NCBI RefSeq assembly: GCF_018219455.1
Contig: NZ_CP056122.1
Location: 620,001-684,000 of the forward strand
DNA: 64,000 nucleotides
Source: Moritella sp. 5
GTDB taxonomy: Bacteria; Pseudomonadota; Gammaproteobacteria; Enterobacterales; Moritellaceae
Direction: 5' to 3'
The stretch's first letter is position 1; every line of letters begins with the position of its first letter. Under the pieces are notes generated by a model that searched no databases, was not told the origin of the DNA, and saw only the letters and a program-made list of their open reading frames with translations. The translations under genes and the position numbers were made by a program. Below are positions 41,359-50,790 of this stretch, piece after piece.

Positions 41359-42126
41359 GTGATAGAACTCATCGATAGCCATTGCCATTTAGACTTTGTG
41401 GATTTTAATGACGACTTGATAGCGGTATTAAATCGCGCGAGAGATAAGGGCGTGAAACATTTTTTAGTGCCAGGTATTAGCGCTAAAAATTGGCAAGCAG
41501 TATTGGCGCTAGCCAATCAGCATGAAGGGGTTTATCCAGCGTTAGGTATTCATCCGTATTTTCTGGCCGACTTTGATGATAGCCATTTGCAATTACTTGA
41601 TGCACATTTAGCGGCAGGAAAGGGCATTGTTGCTGTCGGCGAGTTTGGACTTGATAAAGCGGTCGGTTTTCCGTTCGAACAACAATTGCAGATTTGTAAG
41701 CAACAACTATTGCTCGCTAAACACTATGATTTGCCGGTTATTTTACATTGCCGTAAAGCACACAACGAATTGATTCAGTTATTACAACTGGTGAAATTAC
41801 CACGTGGTGGCGTACTCCATGGCTTTAGTGGTAGCAGTCAATTGGGGATGCAATATATAAAACTTGGGTTTAAATTAGGTATTGGTGGGGTGATTACATA
41901 TCCAAGAGCAGTAAAAACCAGGCAAGCGGTCAGTGAATTGCCGTTAACCTCGTTATTGTTAGAAACGGACTCGCCAGATATGCCTATATTGGGTTATCAA
42001 GGGCAGCGAAATGAGCCGGCTAACATTACAGAAGTGTTACAAATACTTACAAAACTACGGCGAGAGCCGGAAGAATTAATTGCTAAAGCTAGCTTTAGTT
42101 CGTTTGTTGAGCTGTTTTTGTCGTAA
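41359..42126 (+). CDS. yjjV: TatD-family metal-dependent hydrolase (YjjV-like)
   Basis: The 255-residue protein is a TIM-barrel metalloenzyme. Metal ligands appear in IDSHCHLDF at the N-terminus, the Glu in VGEFGLD, the His in LHCRKAHNEL and HGFSGS, and the Asp in LLETDSPDMP. Block order and wording match E. coli YjjV more than TatD or YcfH. TatD-family proteins act as DNases or related phosphoesterases; the natural substrate of YjjV is not firmly known. The start is GTG with AAAAGG about 11 bases upstream. Confidence 0.88.
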   Translation: MIELIDSHCHLDFVDFNDDLIAVLNRARDKGVKHFLVPGISAKNWQAVLALANQHEGVYPALGIHPYFLADFDDSHLQLLDAHLAAGKGIVAVGEFGLDKAVGFPFEQQLQICKQQLLLAKHYDLPVILHCRKAHNELIQLLQLVKLPRGGVLHGFSGSSQLGMQYIKLGFKLGIGGVITYPRAVKTRQAVSELPLTSLLLETDSPDMPILGYQGQRNEPANITEVLQILTKLRREPEELIAKASFSSFVELFLS

Positions 42127-42345
42127 AAGCGCCCTTTTTGAAAAAAAAACAACTTTTTTGAAACTATTTTGAGAGGTCTGATCTCAAGCACTTAACAAGT
42201 GGCTAATAACAGTTATAATCTCGCCAATTGTTATAATCAATGATTAAATCGTAAATTTACTATTAATTACACTTTAATTGACTATTTTGGTTATTACGTA
42301 AATAAACAAAAACACTTCTGAAGCGAAACTTGGAGATTATTCCTG

Positions 42346-43569
42346 ATGAATTTTGTAATGGGTATTGTAGGCGTATTTGTCCTACTCGGTCTAGCGGTTC
42401 TGTTATCTGATAACAGAAAAGCAATTAACCTTCGCACTGTGGGTGGCGCATTTGCTATCCAGGTTGCCGTTGGTGCCTTTATTTTATATTTTCCTCCGGG
42501 CAAAGAGTTACTACAAGGTCTCTCTACTGGTGTAGCAAACGTAATTGCTTATGGTAATGAAGGTATTCAATTCTTATTTGGTGACTTAGCGAAATTCAAA
42601 CTTGGTTTCATCTTTGCATTTAACGTATTACCAGTAATCGTTTTCTTCTCATCACTAATCGCTGTTTTATACTATATAGGTGTAATGAGCGTGGTAATTA
42701 ACTTTATCGGTGGTGGCTTACAGAAGTTATTAGGTACCAGTCGTTCAGAATCACTTTCTGCAACTGCAAATATCTTTGTTGGTCAAACTGAAGCGCCACT
42801 TGTTGTACGTCCGTTCATTAAATCAATGACTAAATCAGAGCTATTTGCGGTAATGGTTGGTGGTCTTGCTTCTATCGCCGGTTCAGTACTAGCGGGTTAT
42901 GCGGGTCTTGGTATTAAGATTGAGTACTTGGTTGCTGCGTCATTCATGGCGGCTCCGGGTGGTCTATTAATGGCTAAAATCATTAAACCAGAAACAGAAA
43001 CACCAAAAATTACACTTGATGATCTCGATGATAGCGAAGAGGAAAAACCAGCTAACGTACTAGACGCTGCAGCTGCAGGTGCATCTTCAGGTATGATGCT
43101 TGCGCTTAACGTCGGTGCAATGTTAATTGCATTCGTTGGTCTAATTGCATTAGCAAACGGTATCACAGGTGGTATCGGTGCTTGGTTCGATATGCCAGAA
43201 CTAACAATCCAAATGATCTTGGGTTGGATCTTCTCTCCACTTGCATTCGTTATTGGTGTGCCATGGCACGAAGCGATTGCTGCTGGTAGCTTCATCGGTC
43301 AAAAACTGGTAGTGAATGAATTTGTTGCTTTCCTAGATTTCGTTAACTACATTAAAAACAACGAGCTATCTGATCATACACAAATCATCATCTCATTTGC
43401 ATTATGTGGTTTTGCTAACTTCTCATCTATCGCCATCTTACTTGGTGGTTTAGGTAGCTTAGCACCAACACGCCGTGCAGACATTGCAAGCATGGGCCTG
43501 AAAGCAGTACTTGCTGCTTCTTTAGCTAACTTAATGAGTGCTGCATTAGCGGGTCTATTCTTAGTTTAA
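42346..43569 (+). CDS. nupC: Concentrative nucleoside transporter NupC, copy 1
   Basis: NupC imports nucleosides with protons or sodium. The 407-residue protein has the CNT-family blocks [47 protein letters not shown]-like [13 protein letters not shown], and [23 protein letters not shown]. The ribosome-binding site TTGGAGA is about 10 bases upstream. It is followed by a strong terminator, so it is monocistronic. A second copy starts 659 bases later; the middle of the two genes is nearly identical at the DNA level, while both ends differ, a pattern of gene conversion. Confidence 0.95.
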   Translation: MNFVMGIVGVFVLLGLAVLLSDNRKAINLRTVGGAFAIQVAVGAFILYFPPGKELLQGLSTGVANVIAYGNEGIQFLFGDLAKFKLGFIFAFNVLPVIVFFSSLIAVLYYIGVMSVVINFIGGGLQKLLGTSRSESLSATANIFVGQTEAPLVVRPFIKSMTKSELFAVMVGGLASIAGSVLAGYAGLGIKIEYLVAASFMAAPGGLLMAKIIKPETETPKITLDDLDDSEEEKPANVLDAAAAGASSGMMLALNVGAMLIAFVGLIALANGITGGIGAWFDMPELTIQMILGWIFSPLAFVIGVPWHEAIAAGSFIGQKLVVNEFVAFLDFVNYIKNNELSDHTQIIISFALCGFANFSSIAILLGGLGSLAPTRRADIASMGLKAVLAASLANLMSAALAGLFLV

Positions 43570-43616
43570 TGTACTGATAATTTATAAGCTGTATCGATGA
43601 CGGCTATAAAATAGAT

Positions 43617-43660
43617 AATGCCCCCAAATTGTTTAAGTCACAGTTTGGGGGCATTTTTTT
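43617..43660 (+). terminator. Terminator after nupC copy 1
   Basis: AATGCCCCCAAA (43617-43628) pairs perfectly with TTTGGGGGCATT (43644-43655), followed by T to 43660. Confidence 0.95.
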
Positions 43661-43922
43661 GTCTGTATAAATCAAATGTTCATCACTAAATCATAACCAA
43701 ACAGTCTATAAATGAGACACTTAGACACGTCTGTAGATTGTGCTATATGTATTTTCTCATAGTGAGATATAGGTCGATTCTGAGGGGATCTATCGCTTGA
43801 TTTTATCAGTACTGAGAGTAACCTCAAATGAGTAGTTTTAGCTGAACGTACATGAAGTACTTTTGGTATGCTTCGTTTAATATAACTGACTATTTACACT
43901 TTAGATCTAGGTGATAGGCAAT

Positions 43923-44037
43923 TGTATTAGCGCGGTTACACGGATGTTTATTGATCATTATATCAAGTCTTCACGGAACCAAGTCCGCATAGTTATTCTT
44001 AATGGATATTTATCTTAAAGATAGTTATGTCGATAGT
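43923..44037 (+). repeat. Conserved 115-nt element, copy A (upstream of nupC2)
   Basis: This element aligns without gaps to 45804-45918, with 8 differences in 115 bases; the last 78 bases differ at only one position. It contains TTGAT-N6-ATCAA near 43951-43966, a small hairpin CGGA-ACCAAG-TCCG, and an ATCTT/AAGAT hairpin. The flanks are much less similar. The same element precedes the deo operon. I do not recognise it as a known riboswitch or protein site. Confidence 0.75.
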
Positions 44038-44153
44038 CCGATTTGTGCTTATTACAAGATAAGTATGGATCACTTATACGTCATCGATTTACCTTAGGTT
44101 TTAATCTTCGGTTAAGCATTTCTTTATTTGAATTATTCCAGAATAGCTACCGC

Positions 44154-44175
44154 CAGTAATTAATTTTAATTACTG
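44154..44175 (+). promoter_or_regulatory. Hairpin before the nupC2 ribosome-binding site
   Basis: CAGTAATTAA and TTAATTACTG form a 10-bp perfect palindrome around a TT centre, ending 52 bases before the start codon. The equivalent hairpin before deoC (46048-46066) has a compensating base-pair change. Confidence 0.65.
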
Positions 44176-44227
44176 CGATTTCACTATTGGTTTATAAAAA
44201 TTTCAATAAATTTGGAGATGATTCTTG

Positions 44228-45451
44228 ATGAATTTTGTAATGGGCATTGTAGGCGTTTTCGCTCTACTCGGTTTAGCGCTACTGTTATCTGATAATAGAA
44301 AAGCAATTAATTTACGCACTGTCGGTGGCGCATTCGCTATTCAGGTTGTTATTGGTGCTTTCATTTTATATTTTCCTCCGGGCAAAGAGTTACTACAAGG
44401 TCTCTCTACTGGTGTAGCAAACGTAATTGCTTATGGTAATGAAGGTATTCAATTCTTATTTGGTGACTTAGCGAAATTCAAACTTGGTTTCATCTTTGCG
44501 TTTAACGTATTACCAGTAATCGTTTTCTTCTCATCACTAATTGCTGTTTTATACTATATAGGTGTAATGAGCGTGGTAATTAACTTTATTGGTGGTGGCT
44601 TACAGAAGTTATTAGGTACCAGTCGTTCAGAATCACTTTCTGCAACTGCAAATATCTTTGTTGGTCAAACTGAAGCGCCACTTGTTGTACGTCCGTTCAT
44701 TAAATCAATGACTAAATCAGAGCTATTTGCGGTAATGGTTGGTGGTCTTGCTTCTATCGCCGGTTCAGTACTAGCGGGTTATGCGGGTCTTGGTATTAAG
44801 ATTGAGTACTTGGTTGCTGCGTCATTCATGGCGGCTCCGGGTGGTCTATTAATGGCTAAAATCATTAAACCAGAAACAGAAACACCGAAAATTACACTTG
44901 ATGATCTCGATGATAGCGAAGAGGAAAAACCAGCTAATGTACTAGACGCTGCAGCTGCAGGTGCATCTTCAGGTATGATGCTTGCGCTTAACGTCGGTGC
45001 AATGTTAATTGCATTCGTTGGTCTAATTGCATTAGCAAACGGTATCACAGGTGGTATCGGTGCTTGGTTCGATATGCCAGAACTAACAATCCAAATGATC
45101 TTAGGTTGGGTGTTCTCGCCACTTGCATTCGTTATTGGTGTGCCATGGCATGAAGCCGTTACTGCTGGTAGCTTCATCGGCCAAAAATTTGTTGTGAATG
45201 AATTTGTTGCTTTCTTAGATTTTGTTAATTATATCAAAAATAACGAACTGTCTGAGCATACTCAAATAATCATCTCTTTTGCACTTTGTGGTTTTGCTAA
45301 TTTCTCATCAATTGCCATCTTACTGGGTGGTTTAGGTAGTTTGGCCCCTTCACGCCGAGCAGACATCGCAAGCATGGGTCTGAAAGCGATACTTGCTGCT
45401 TCTTTAGCTAACTTAATGAGTGCGACATTAGCGGGTCTATTCCTCACTTAA
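44228..45451 (+). CDS. nupC: Concentrative nucleoside transporter NupC, copy 2
   Basis: This is the paralog of the gene at 42346-43569, with the same 407-residue length and very few amino-acid changes (for example VFALL for VFVLL, QVVIG for QVAVG, and several near the C-terminus such as AVTAGSF for AIAAGSF). A TTG three bases upstream is in frame but ATG at 44228 has the same spacing from the GGAGAT site as copy 1. Unlike copy 1 it has the conserved 115-nt element upstream, so the two copies are probably expressed under different control. A terminator follows. Confidence 0.94.
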   Translation: MNFVMGIVGVFALLGLALLLSDNRKAINLRTVGGAFAIQVVIGAFILYFPPGKELLQGLSTGVANVIAYGNEGIQFLFGDLAKFKLGFIFAFNVLPVIVFFSSLIAVLYYIGVMSVVINFIGGGLQKLLGTSRSESLSATANIFVGQTEAPLVVRPFIKSMTKSELFAVMVGGLASIAGSVLAGYAGLGIKIEYLVAASFMAAPGGLLMAKIIKPETETPKITLDDLDDSEEEKPANVLDAAAAGASSGMMLALNVGAMLIAFVGLIALANGITGGIGAWFDMPELTIQMILGWVFSPLAFVIGVPWHEAVTAGSFIGQKFVVNEFVAFLDFVNYIKNNELSEHTQIIISFALCGFANFSSIAILLGGLGSLAPSRRADIASMGLKAILAASLANLMSATLAGLFLT

Positions 45452-45498
45452 TATAACCTCGCTCTTCCTCTATTTTTATAGCAGGGGATAACGAATAT

Positions 45499-45543
45499 AT
45501 ACACTCAAACTGTATTATTAACGGTTTGAGGGTATTTTTTTTG
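45499..45543 (+). terminator. Terminator after nupC copy 2
   Basis: ATACACTCAAAC (45499-45510) pairs with GTTTGAGGGTAT (45524-45535) with one mismatch, followed by eight T. Confidence 0.9.
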
Positions 45544-45803
45544 CCTGAAAAACCAGCAATGTAATAATTCATTATTCGATAAAATAACGAGCTTACATAG
45601 CCATACATTTAATATATTGTTTTATTGTCGTTTATTTGCTCGTAGTGAGAAGTAGGTCGGTTATGATGGCATTTATTTCTTGATTTCTTTGTCACTTAGC
45701 GTAGATTTAGTAATGTAATTTAACTGATCGTACATGATGTACTTTTGGTGTTTTTCGTTCAATATAGCTTGTTTTTTTAACCTTAATTAAAGGTTGGAGA
45801 AGC

Positions 45804-45918
45804 TGTATTAGCGCGGTTATAGGGATATTAATTGATAGTCATATCAAGTCTTCACGGAACCAAGTCCGCATAGTTATTCTTCATGGATATTTATCTTAAA
45901 GATAGTTATGTCGATAGT
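45804..45918 (+). repeat. Conserved 115-nt element, copy B (upstream of deoC)
   Basis: This aligns gap-free to 43923-44037. The inverted repeat TTGAT-N6-ATCAA is kept even though four of the six spacer bases changed. A short frame starting ATGGATATTTATC is shared by both copies but stops after 12 codons here. Confidence 0.75.
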
Positions 45919-46047
45919 TAGATTAATACATATATTAATACTTATATTGATAGAAAATATTAATCGTTATACGTCATCTATTTACTTTAAGCCATTAGCT
46001 TAAGGTAAACACTTCTTTATTAAAGTCATCCTTGAGTAGCTGTAGTC

Positions 46048-46066
46048 AGCAATTAGTGTAATTGCT
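46048..46066 (+). promoter_or_regulatory. Hairpin before the deoC ribosome-binding site
   Basis: AGCAATTA (46048-46055) pairs with TAATTGCT (46059-46066) around GTG, ending 48 bases before the start codon. Relative to the nupC2 hairpin, one T-A pair is replaced by C-G. Confidence 0.6.
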
Positions 46067-46114
46067 CTGGTTTCACTGTTTTTTATAAAATTTAAATAAG
46101 TTTGGAGACTTAAT

Positions 46115-46888
46115 ATGAGTAACTTTAAAGTTGCGGCGCAACGTGCATTAAACATGATGGACTTAACGACGCTTAATGATGATGATACAGATGCAAAAGT
46201 AATTGAACTGTGTCACAAAGCAAAAAGTGCGGCGGGCAATACGGCTGCTGTTTGTATTTATCCTCGTTTTGTTCCTATCGCGCGTAAAACATTGAATGCA
46301 ATTGGTGCTGAAACGGTAAAAATAGCAACGGTAACTAATTTCCCACATGGTAACGATGATGTTGCTATTGCAGTTGCTGAAACGAAAGCGGCTGTAGCAT
46401 ACGGCGCTGATGAAGTTGACGTAGTATTCCCATACCGCGCACTAATGGCCGGAAATGCGGACGTTGGCTTTGAGCTTGTTAAAGCATGTAAAGCAGCTTG
46501 TCCTGCTAACGTACAACTTAAAGTTATCGTTGAGACTGGCGAACTTAAAACTGAAGCATTGATTCGTCAAGCGAGTGAGATCTCGATTGATGCAGGTGCA
46601 GACTTCATTAAAACATCAACAGGCAAAGTGCCTGTGAATGCAACACTCGAATTCGCGAAGATCATGCTTACTGTGATCAGTGAGAAAAACACCGATGTTG
46701 GTTTCAAACCCGCGGGTGGTGTTAAAAATGCTGAGCAAGCAGGTGAATACCTTGCATTAGCAGAATCAATTCTAGGTCAAGACTGGGTATCTCCAGCCAA
46801 GTTCCGCTTCGGTGCTTCAAGCCTGCTTGCTAACTTATTAGCTGAGCTTGAGTTAGCAGAGAAAGCAGCTGATAGCAGCGGTTACTAA
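46115..46888 (+). CDS. deoC: Deoxyribose-phosphate aldolase
   Basis: DeoC splits 2-deoxyribose-5-phosphate into acetaldehyde and glyceraldehyde-3-phosphate. The Schiff-base lysine is Lys166 in DFIKTSTGK. The TIM-barrel strands [20 protein letters not shown]-like [21 protein letters not shown] with Asp101, and [14 protein letters not shown] with the second active-site Lys are all present. The length of 257 matches the E. coli type (259). It is the first gene of deoCABD, behind the long conserved leader. Confidence 0.97.
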   Translation: MSNFKVAAQRALNMMDLTTLNDDDTDAKVIELCHKAKSAAGNTAAVCIYPRFVPIARKTLNAIGAETVKIATVTNFPHGNDDVAIAVAETKAAVAYGADEVDVVFPYRALMAGNADVGFELVKACKAACPANVQLKVIVETGELKTEALIRQASEISIDAGADFIKTSTGKVPVNATLEFAKIMLTVISEKNTDVGFKPAGGVKNAEQAGEYLALAESILGQDWVSPAKFRFGASSLLANLLAELELAEKAADSSGY

Positions 46889-47079
46889 CTATCTCGTTCT
46901 GGGTTCGATAAAGTAATATCCCCAAATAAAGTGTGTTGTATTGATTAAGACCAAATGTGAGTTATTCCTGACATGGGTAATCAATATAACACGTGCTTAT
47001 TCGATCCTAACTTTCTGTATTTAACTAAGCTCTTCCCATTTTAAGGAGTAGCTTTTTCTTATTTAAGGAATAGGTAGTT

Positions 47080-48411
47080 ATGTTTATACCGCAAGAGATT
47101 ATTCGTCGTAAACGTAATGGCGAAGTACTAAGTTGTGCTGAAATTGAATATTTTGTTAATGGTATTGCTGATAATAGTATCTCGGAAGGACAAATAGGCG
47201 CATTTGCGATGGCGACTTATTTTAATGACATGAATATGGACGAGCGTATCGCGATCACATCTGCAATGCGAGATTCAGGTGACGTATTAAGTTGGAATAC
47301 AATGCAACTTAATGGTCCAATCGTTGATAAGCATTCAACTGGTGGCGTTGGTGATGTTATTTCACTGATGCTTGGTCCTATGGTTGCTGCCTGTGGTGGC
47401 TTTGTTCCTATGATTTCTGGCCGTGGTTTAGGCCATACTGGTGGTACATTAGATAAATTAGATGCGATCCCTGGTTACCAAACAACAGTTGATAATACGC
47501 AATTTCGCCAAGTTGTAAAAGCCAGTGGTGTGGCGATTGTTGGCCAATCTGCAAACTTAGCGCCTGCCGATAAACGTTTTTATGGTGTACGTGATATTAC
47601 TGCAACAGTCGAATCTATTTCGCTGATCACAGCTTCTATTTTATCGAAAAAGTTAGCAGCCGGTCTTGATGCATTAGTGATGGATGTTAAATCGGGTAGT
47701 GGCGCTTTCATGCCTACGCATGAGGAGTCTGTTGCACTAGCAAAAAGCATTGTATCTGTAGCGAACGGTGCGGGCTGTAAAACTTCTGCACTGATTACAG
47801 ATATGAACCAAGTATTAGCAAGTAGTGCCGGTAATGCAGTTGAAGTACGTGAAGCAGTACGTTTCTTAACGGGCGAATACCGTAACCCACGTTTATTTGC
47901 TGTAACAATGGCACTCTGTGTGGAAATGTTATTGTCAGCAAATCTAGCGACAGACGTAGATGATGCACGTAATAAATTACAAGCAGTATTAGATAATGGC
48001 AAAGCGGCAGAATTATTTGGCACTATGGTTTCAGGTTTAGGCGGTCCAACTGATTTTGTTGACAACTATGACCTACACTTACCAAAAACCGAAATTTTTC
48101 GTCCCGTATATGCAGCAAAAAGTGGCTATTTAACTGAGATGGATACGCGTGGTTTCGGCATGGCGGTTGTTGCTATGGGTGGTGGTCGTCGTGTGGCGAC
48201 AGATCAAATCGATTATGCTGTTGGCTTATCTGATATTGCAGCGCTGGGTCAACAACTCGATGCACAAACCCCGATTGCTATGGTGCATGCTCGTAGTGAT
48301 GCACAGTTTGAAGCTGCACAAGCAGAGATCTTGAAATCGATTCATATCGGTGACATACAGCCTGCTGCAAGTGCTGATGTTTATCAACAAATTAGACTTT
48401 CAGATGTTTAA
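47080..48411 (+). CDS. deoA: Thymidine phosphorylase
   Basis: DeoA converts thymidine and phosphate to thymine and deoxyribose-1-phosphate. The phosphate-binding motif KHSTGGVGD is at 84-92, with [19 protein letters not shown] and [11 protein letters not shown] later. The length of 443 is slightly above E. coli (440). It follows deoC by 191 bases with no terminator in the gap, so it is likely co-transcribed, and has an AAGGAATAGGTAG ribosome-binding region. Confidence 0.97.
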   Translation: MFIPQEIIRRKRNGEVLSCAEIEYFVNGIADNSISEGQIGAFAMATYFNDMNMDERIAITSAMRDSGDVLSWNTMQLNGPIVDKHSTGGVGDVISLMLGPMVAACGGFVPMISGRGLGHTGGTLDKLDAIPGYQTTVDNTQFRQVVKASGVAIVGQSANLAPADKRFYGVRDITATVESISLITASILSKKLAAGLDALVMDVKSGSGAFMPTHEESVALAKSIVSVANGAGCKTSALITDMNQVLASSAGNAVEVREAVRFLTGEYRNPRLFAVTMALCVEMLLSANLATDVDDARNKLQAVLDNGKAAELFGTMVSGLGGPTDFVDNYDLHLPKTEIFRPVYAAKSGYLTEMDTRGFGMAVVAMGGGRRVATDQIDYAVGLSDIAALGQQLDAQTPIAMVHARSDAQFEAAQAEILKSIHIGDIQPAASADVYQQIRLSDV

Positions 48412-48470
48412 CAATTGGTTAATATTTAATGTAGAGCATAGTTAAAAATAGATAATAAAAATAGGTCATA

Positions 48471-49688
48471 ATGATGAAACGTACAATTATATTAATGTTG
48501 GACTCATTGGGTATTGGTGCTTCTGCCGATGCTGATAAATTTGGTGATGTAGGCAGCAACACGTTTGGTCACATAGCTCAATGGTGTGCCGAAGGAAAAG
48601 CGGATGAGGGTCGTGAAGGCCCATTACATATTCCTAATTTAACCAAACTAGGTCTTGCGCATGCTTGCGGTGATAGTGTGGGTTCATTTCCTGCAGGCTT
48701 AGATGAAAGCGCAGAGGTTATTGGTGCATACGGTTACGCACAAGAGATCTCAAGTGGTAAAGACACGCCAAGTGGTCACTGGGAGATCGCAGGTGTACCT
48801 GTGTTGTTTGATTGGGGTTATTTCTCGGATACCGAAAACAGCTTCCCACAAGAATTACTGGATCAGTTAGTGGAGCAAGCGGACTTACCGGGTTATTTAG
48901 GTAACTGCCATTCTTCAGGTACTGAGATCTTAGATTTGTTGGGTGCTGAGCACATGGCATCGGGTAAACCAATTTTTTATACCTCGGCAGACAGTGTATT
49001 CCAAATTGCATGTCACGAAGAGACCTTTGGTCTTGAACGTTTACTTAAGTTATGTGAATTAGCACGTAAATTATTAGAACCGTACAACATTGGCCGTGTT
49101 ATTGCTCGTCCATTTATTGGGGCTGATAAGAGTGATTTCGCACGTACTGGTAATCGTCGTGATTATTCAGTGTTACCGCCAGCGCCAACCTTACTTGACC
49201 GTATGGCTGAGTCGGGTGGTGAAGTCGTGAGTGTCGGTAAAATTGCAGATATTTACGCACAGCAAGGCATTACTAAAAAAGTGAAAGGCACTGGTCTTGA
49301 AGCTTTATTTGATCTGACGTTAGAACAAGTAAAGCAAGCGGGTGATCAAACTATCGTATTTACTAACTTTGTTGATTTTGACTCATCATGGGGACATCGT
49401 CGAGATGTTGCTGGTTATGCAAAAGGGCTAGAGTATTTCGATACGCGTTTACCTGAGTTACTTGAGATCCTCGGCGAAGACGATATTGTGGTATTAACTG
49501 CCGATCACGGTTGTGATCCAACAGCTCCGGGAACCGATCATACCCGTGAACATATTCCAGTCATCTTTTATGGTCAAAATGTACCAAAAGGTCCGCTGGG
49601 TTTACGTGATACATTTGCTGATATTGGTCAGTCAATTGCGGCGTATCACGGTTTACCAAAGCTTGAATACGGTAAAAGCTTTTTATAA
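48471..49688 (+). CDS. deoB: Phosphopentomutase
   Basis: DeoB moves phosphate between C1 and C5 of ribose and deoxyribose. It belongs to the alkaline-phosphatase superfamily and has metal-binding residues in LMLDSLGIG at the N-terminus and [22 protein letters not shown] near the C-terminus. The [12 protein letters not shown] loop carries the phosphorylated Thr. It has 405 residues (E. coli 407). Two adjacent ATGs (48471, 48474) are possible, both after AGGT. It is the third gene of deoCABD. Confidence 0.97.
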   Translation: MMKRTIILMLDSLGIGASADADKFGDVGSNTFGHIAQWCAEGKADEGREGPLHIPNLTKLGLAHACGDSVGSFPAGLDESAEVIGAYGYAQEISSGKDTPSGHWEIAGVPVLFDWGYFSDTENSFPQELLDQLVEQADLPGYLGNCHSSGTEILDLLGAEHMASGKPIFYTSADSVFQIACHEETFGLERLLKLCELARKLLEPYNIGRVIARPFIGADKSDFARTGNRRDYSVLPPAPTLLDRMAESGGEVVSVGKIADIYAQQGITKKVKGTGLEALFDLTLEQVKQAGDQTIVFTNFVDFDSSWGHRRDVAGYAKGLEYFDTRLPELLEILGEDDIVVLTADHGCDPTAPGTDHTREHIPVIFYGQNVPKGPLGLRDTFADIGQSIAAYHGLPKLEYGKSFL

Positions 49689-49788
49689 ATAACAATGTTT
49701 ATAAATACTATTTTTACAAACTCATTTTTATAAATAAAGTACTTAGTTAAGAATGCTGAGTATAACTAAAACAAAGAAGGTAACTATA

Positions 49789-50502
49789 ATGGCAACTCCA
49801 CATATTAATGCAGAAAAAGGTGATTTCGCTGAAACGGTATTATTCCCAGGTGATCCACTACGCGCTAAATACATCGCAGAAACATTTTTAGAAGATATTA
49901 AACAAGTGAATGACGTGCGTAACATGCTAGGGTTCACTGGTACTTACAAAGGTAAACGTATTTCTGTTATGGCTTCTGGAATGGGCGTTCCGTCTTGCTC
50001 TATCTATGCAAAAGAGTTAATTACAGAATTCGGTGTTAAAAATCTGATCCGTATTGGTAGCTGTGGTGCGATTAGCACTGATGTTAAAGTACGTGATGTT
50101 GTGATCGGTATGGGTGCATCGACTGATTCTGGGGTCAATCGCGCACGTTTTGATGGCTATGATTTTGCAGCCATCGCATCATGGGAATTATTAAGTAAAG
50201 TAACACGTGCAGCTAAAGCATGTAATATTGATGCGAAGGTAGGTAACATTTTCACTGCTGATCTATTCTACACACCAAAGCCTGAGTCATTTGATACAAT
50301 GGAAAAATTGGGAATATTAGGTGTAGAAATGGAGGCGGCTGGTCTATACGGTGTAGCTGCTGAATTCGGCGCAAATGCTATCTGTATCTGCACTGTATCT
50401 GATCACATCCGTACTGGTGAAGTTACAACGGCAGAAGAACGTCAATTAACGTTCAATGATATGATCATCATGGCACTCGAGTCTGTGTTAATTGAAGATT
50501 AA
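49789..50502 (+). CDS. deoD: Purine nucleoside phosphorylase DeoD-type
   Basis: DeoD phosphorolyses purine nucleosides to free base and (deoxy)ribose-1-phosphate. The family start [35 protein letters not shown] and the [18 protein letters not shown] and VSDHIRTGE blocks with catalytic Asp are clear. The frame is open from 49753, but ATG at 49789 has AGAAGG 8 bases upstream and gives the usual 237 residues. Its last 108 bases are repeated as a decayed copy at 54367-54474, beyond the glycan gene island. Confidence 0.97.
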   Translation: MATPHINAEKGDFAETVLFPGDPLRAKYIAETFLEDIKQVNDVRNMLGFTGTYKGKRISVMASGMGVPSCSIYAKELITEFGVKNLIRIGSCGAISTDVKVRDVVIGMGASTDSGVNRARFDGYDFAAIASWELLSKVTRAAKACNIDAKVGNIFTADLFYTPKPESFDTMEKLGILGVEMEAAGLYGVAAEFGANAICICTVSDHIRTGEVTTAEERQLTFNDMIIMALESVLIED

Positions 50503-50523
50503 TTGAAGATTAATTATAACTTT

Positions 50524-50587
50524 ATATAAAATGACAGGGTTTGATTTAATTCAAAATATAAAATGACAGGGCTTGATTTAATTCAAG
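50524..50587 (+). repeat. 32-bp tandem repeat after deoD
   Basis: Two adjacent 32-base units (from 50524 and 50556), each opening with ATATAAAATGACAGGG and differing at very few positions. The second unit forms the left arm of the terminator. Just before it, an 11-bp unit GAAGATTAATT is also doubled at the end of deoD. Confidence 0.8.
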
Positions 50588-50597
50588 CCTGTCATTT
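50561..50597 (+). terminator. Terminator after intact deoD
   Basis: AAATGACAGG (50561-50570) pairs with CCTGTCATTT (50588-50597), and inside it CTTGA with TCAAG after a one-base bulge. The T tail is short (ATTTCTATA). Confidence 0.75.
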
Positions 50598-50790
50598 CTA
50601 TACACATATCACAAGCTACAACATTTATTCTCAAGATCCCCCACATTTTTATACATCCTAATTTACTTGCCATTTTTAGTATATTTAATAATAATGAATT
50701 ACTTAAACAGTACTTTCTGGTTACCGAATTTAGTGACCACTACAATTGTATTTAAAAATTAATTCTGCTCTCAATCTAAGGTCGTATGTT

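Larger units (their letters stand above)
43661..44227 (+). promoter_or_regulatory. Long untranslated region upstream of nupC copy 2
   Basis: This 567-base stretch has no credible gene. From about 43757 onward it is alignable with the region upstream of deoC (from about 45639): a shared GTACAT-GTAC palindrome with a following TTTTGGT run, the 115-nt conserved element (43923-44037), TTATACGTCATC, and a hairpin just before the ribosome-binding site. It probably carries the promoter and a structured leader. The mix of very conserved and diverged blocks argues for selection. Confidence 0.6.
45544..46114 (+). promoter_or_regulatory. Long untranslated region upstream of the deo operon
   Basis: This 571-base stretch without a gene mirrors the region before nupC2 in order and spacing: the GTACAT-GTAC palindrome near 45730, the 115-nt element at 45804-45918, TTATACGTCATC, a strong hairpin TTACTTTAAGC/GCTTAAGGTAA near 45980-46008, the AGCAATTA hairpin, and a TTTGGAGA ribosome-binding site. 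In E. coli the deo and nupC promoters are controlled by CRP, CytR and DeoR; I do not see clear sites for those. Confidence 0.6.

Noticed and set aside
42210-42240. Promoter for nupC copy 1 from two TATAAT boxes
   Set aside because: Both -10-like boxes lack a convincing -35 at 16-18 bases, so no promoter is claimed.
42897-45177. Two 132-codon minus-strand frames inside the nupC copies (42897-43295 and 44779-45177)
   Set aside because: They are nearly identical only because nupC is duplicated; the translations look like antisense of a membrane protein, with no start signal.
43570-46114. CRISPR-like or transposon-end repeats between the nupC genes and deoC
   Set aside because: There are only two copies of the element, no regular spacers, no terminal inverted repeats and no transposase; duplication of a nupC plus spacer unit explains it better.
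47580-48065. A 161-codon open frame on the minus strand inside deoA
   Set aside because: It lies wholly within deoA, has low-complexity Ser/Ala-rich translation and no ribosome-binding site; it is a codon-bias shadow.
50600-50790. Possible JUMPstart/ops element ahead of the glycan genes
   Set aside because: A CAGTACTTTCTGGTTACC stretch looked suggestive, but the core ops sequence GGCGGTAGC is absent.
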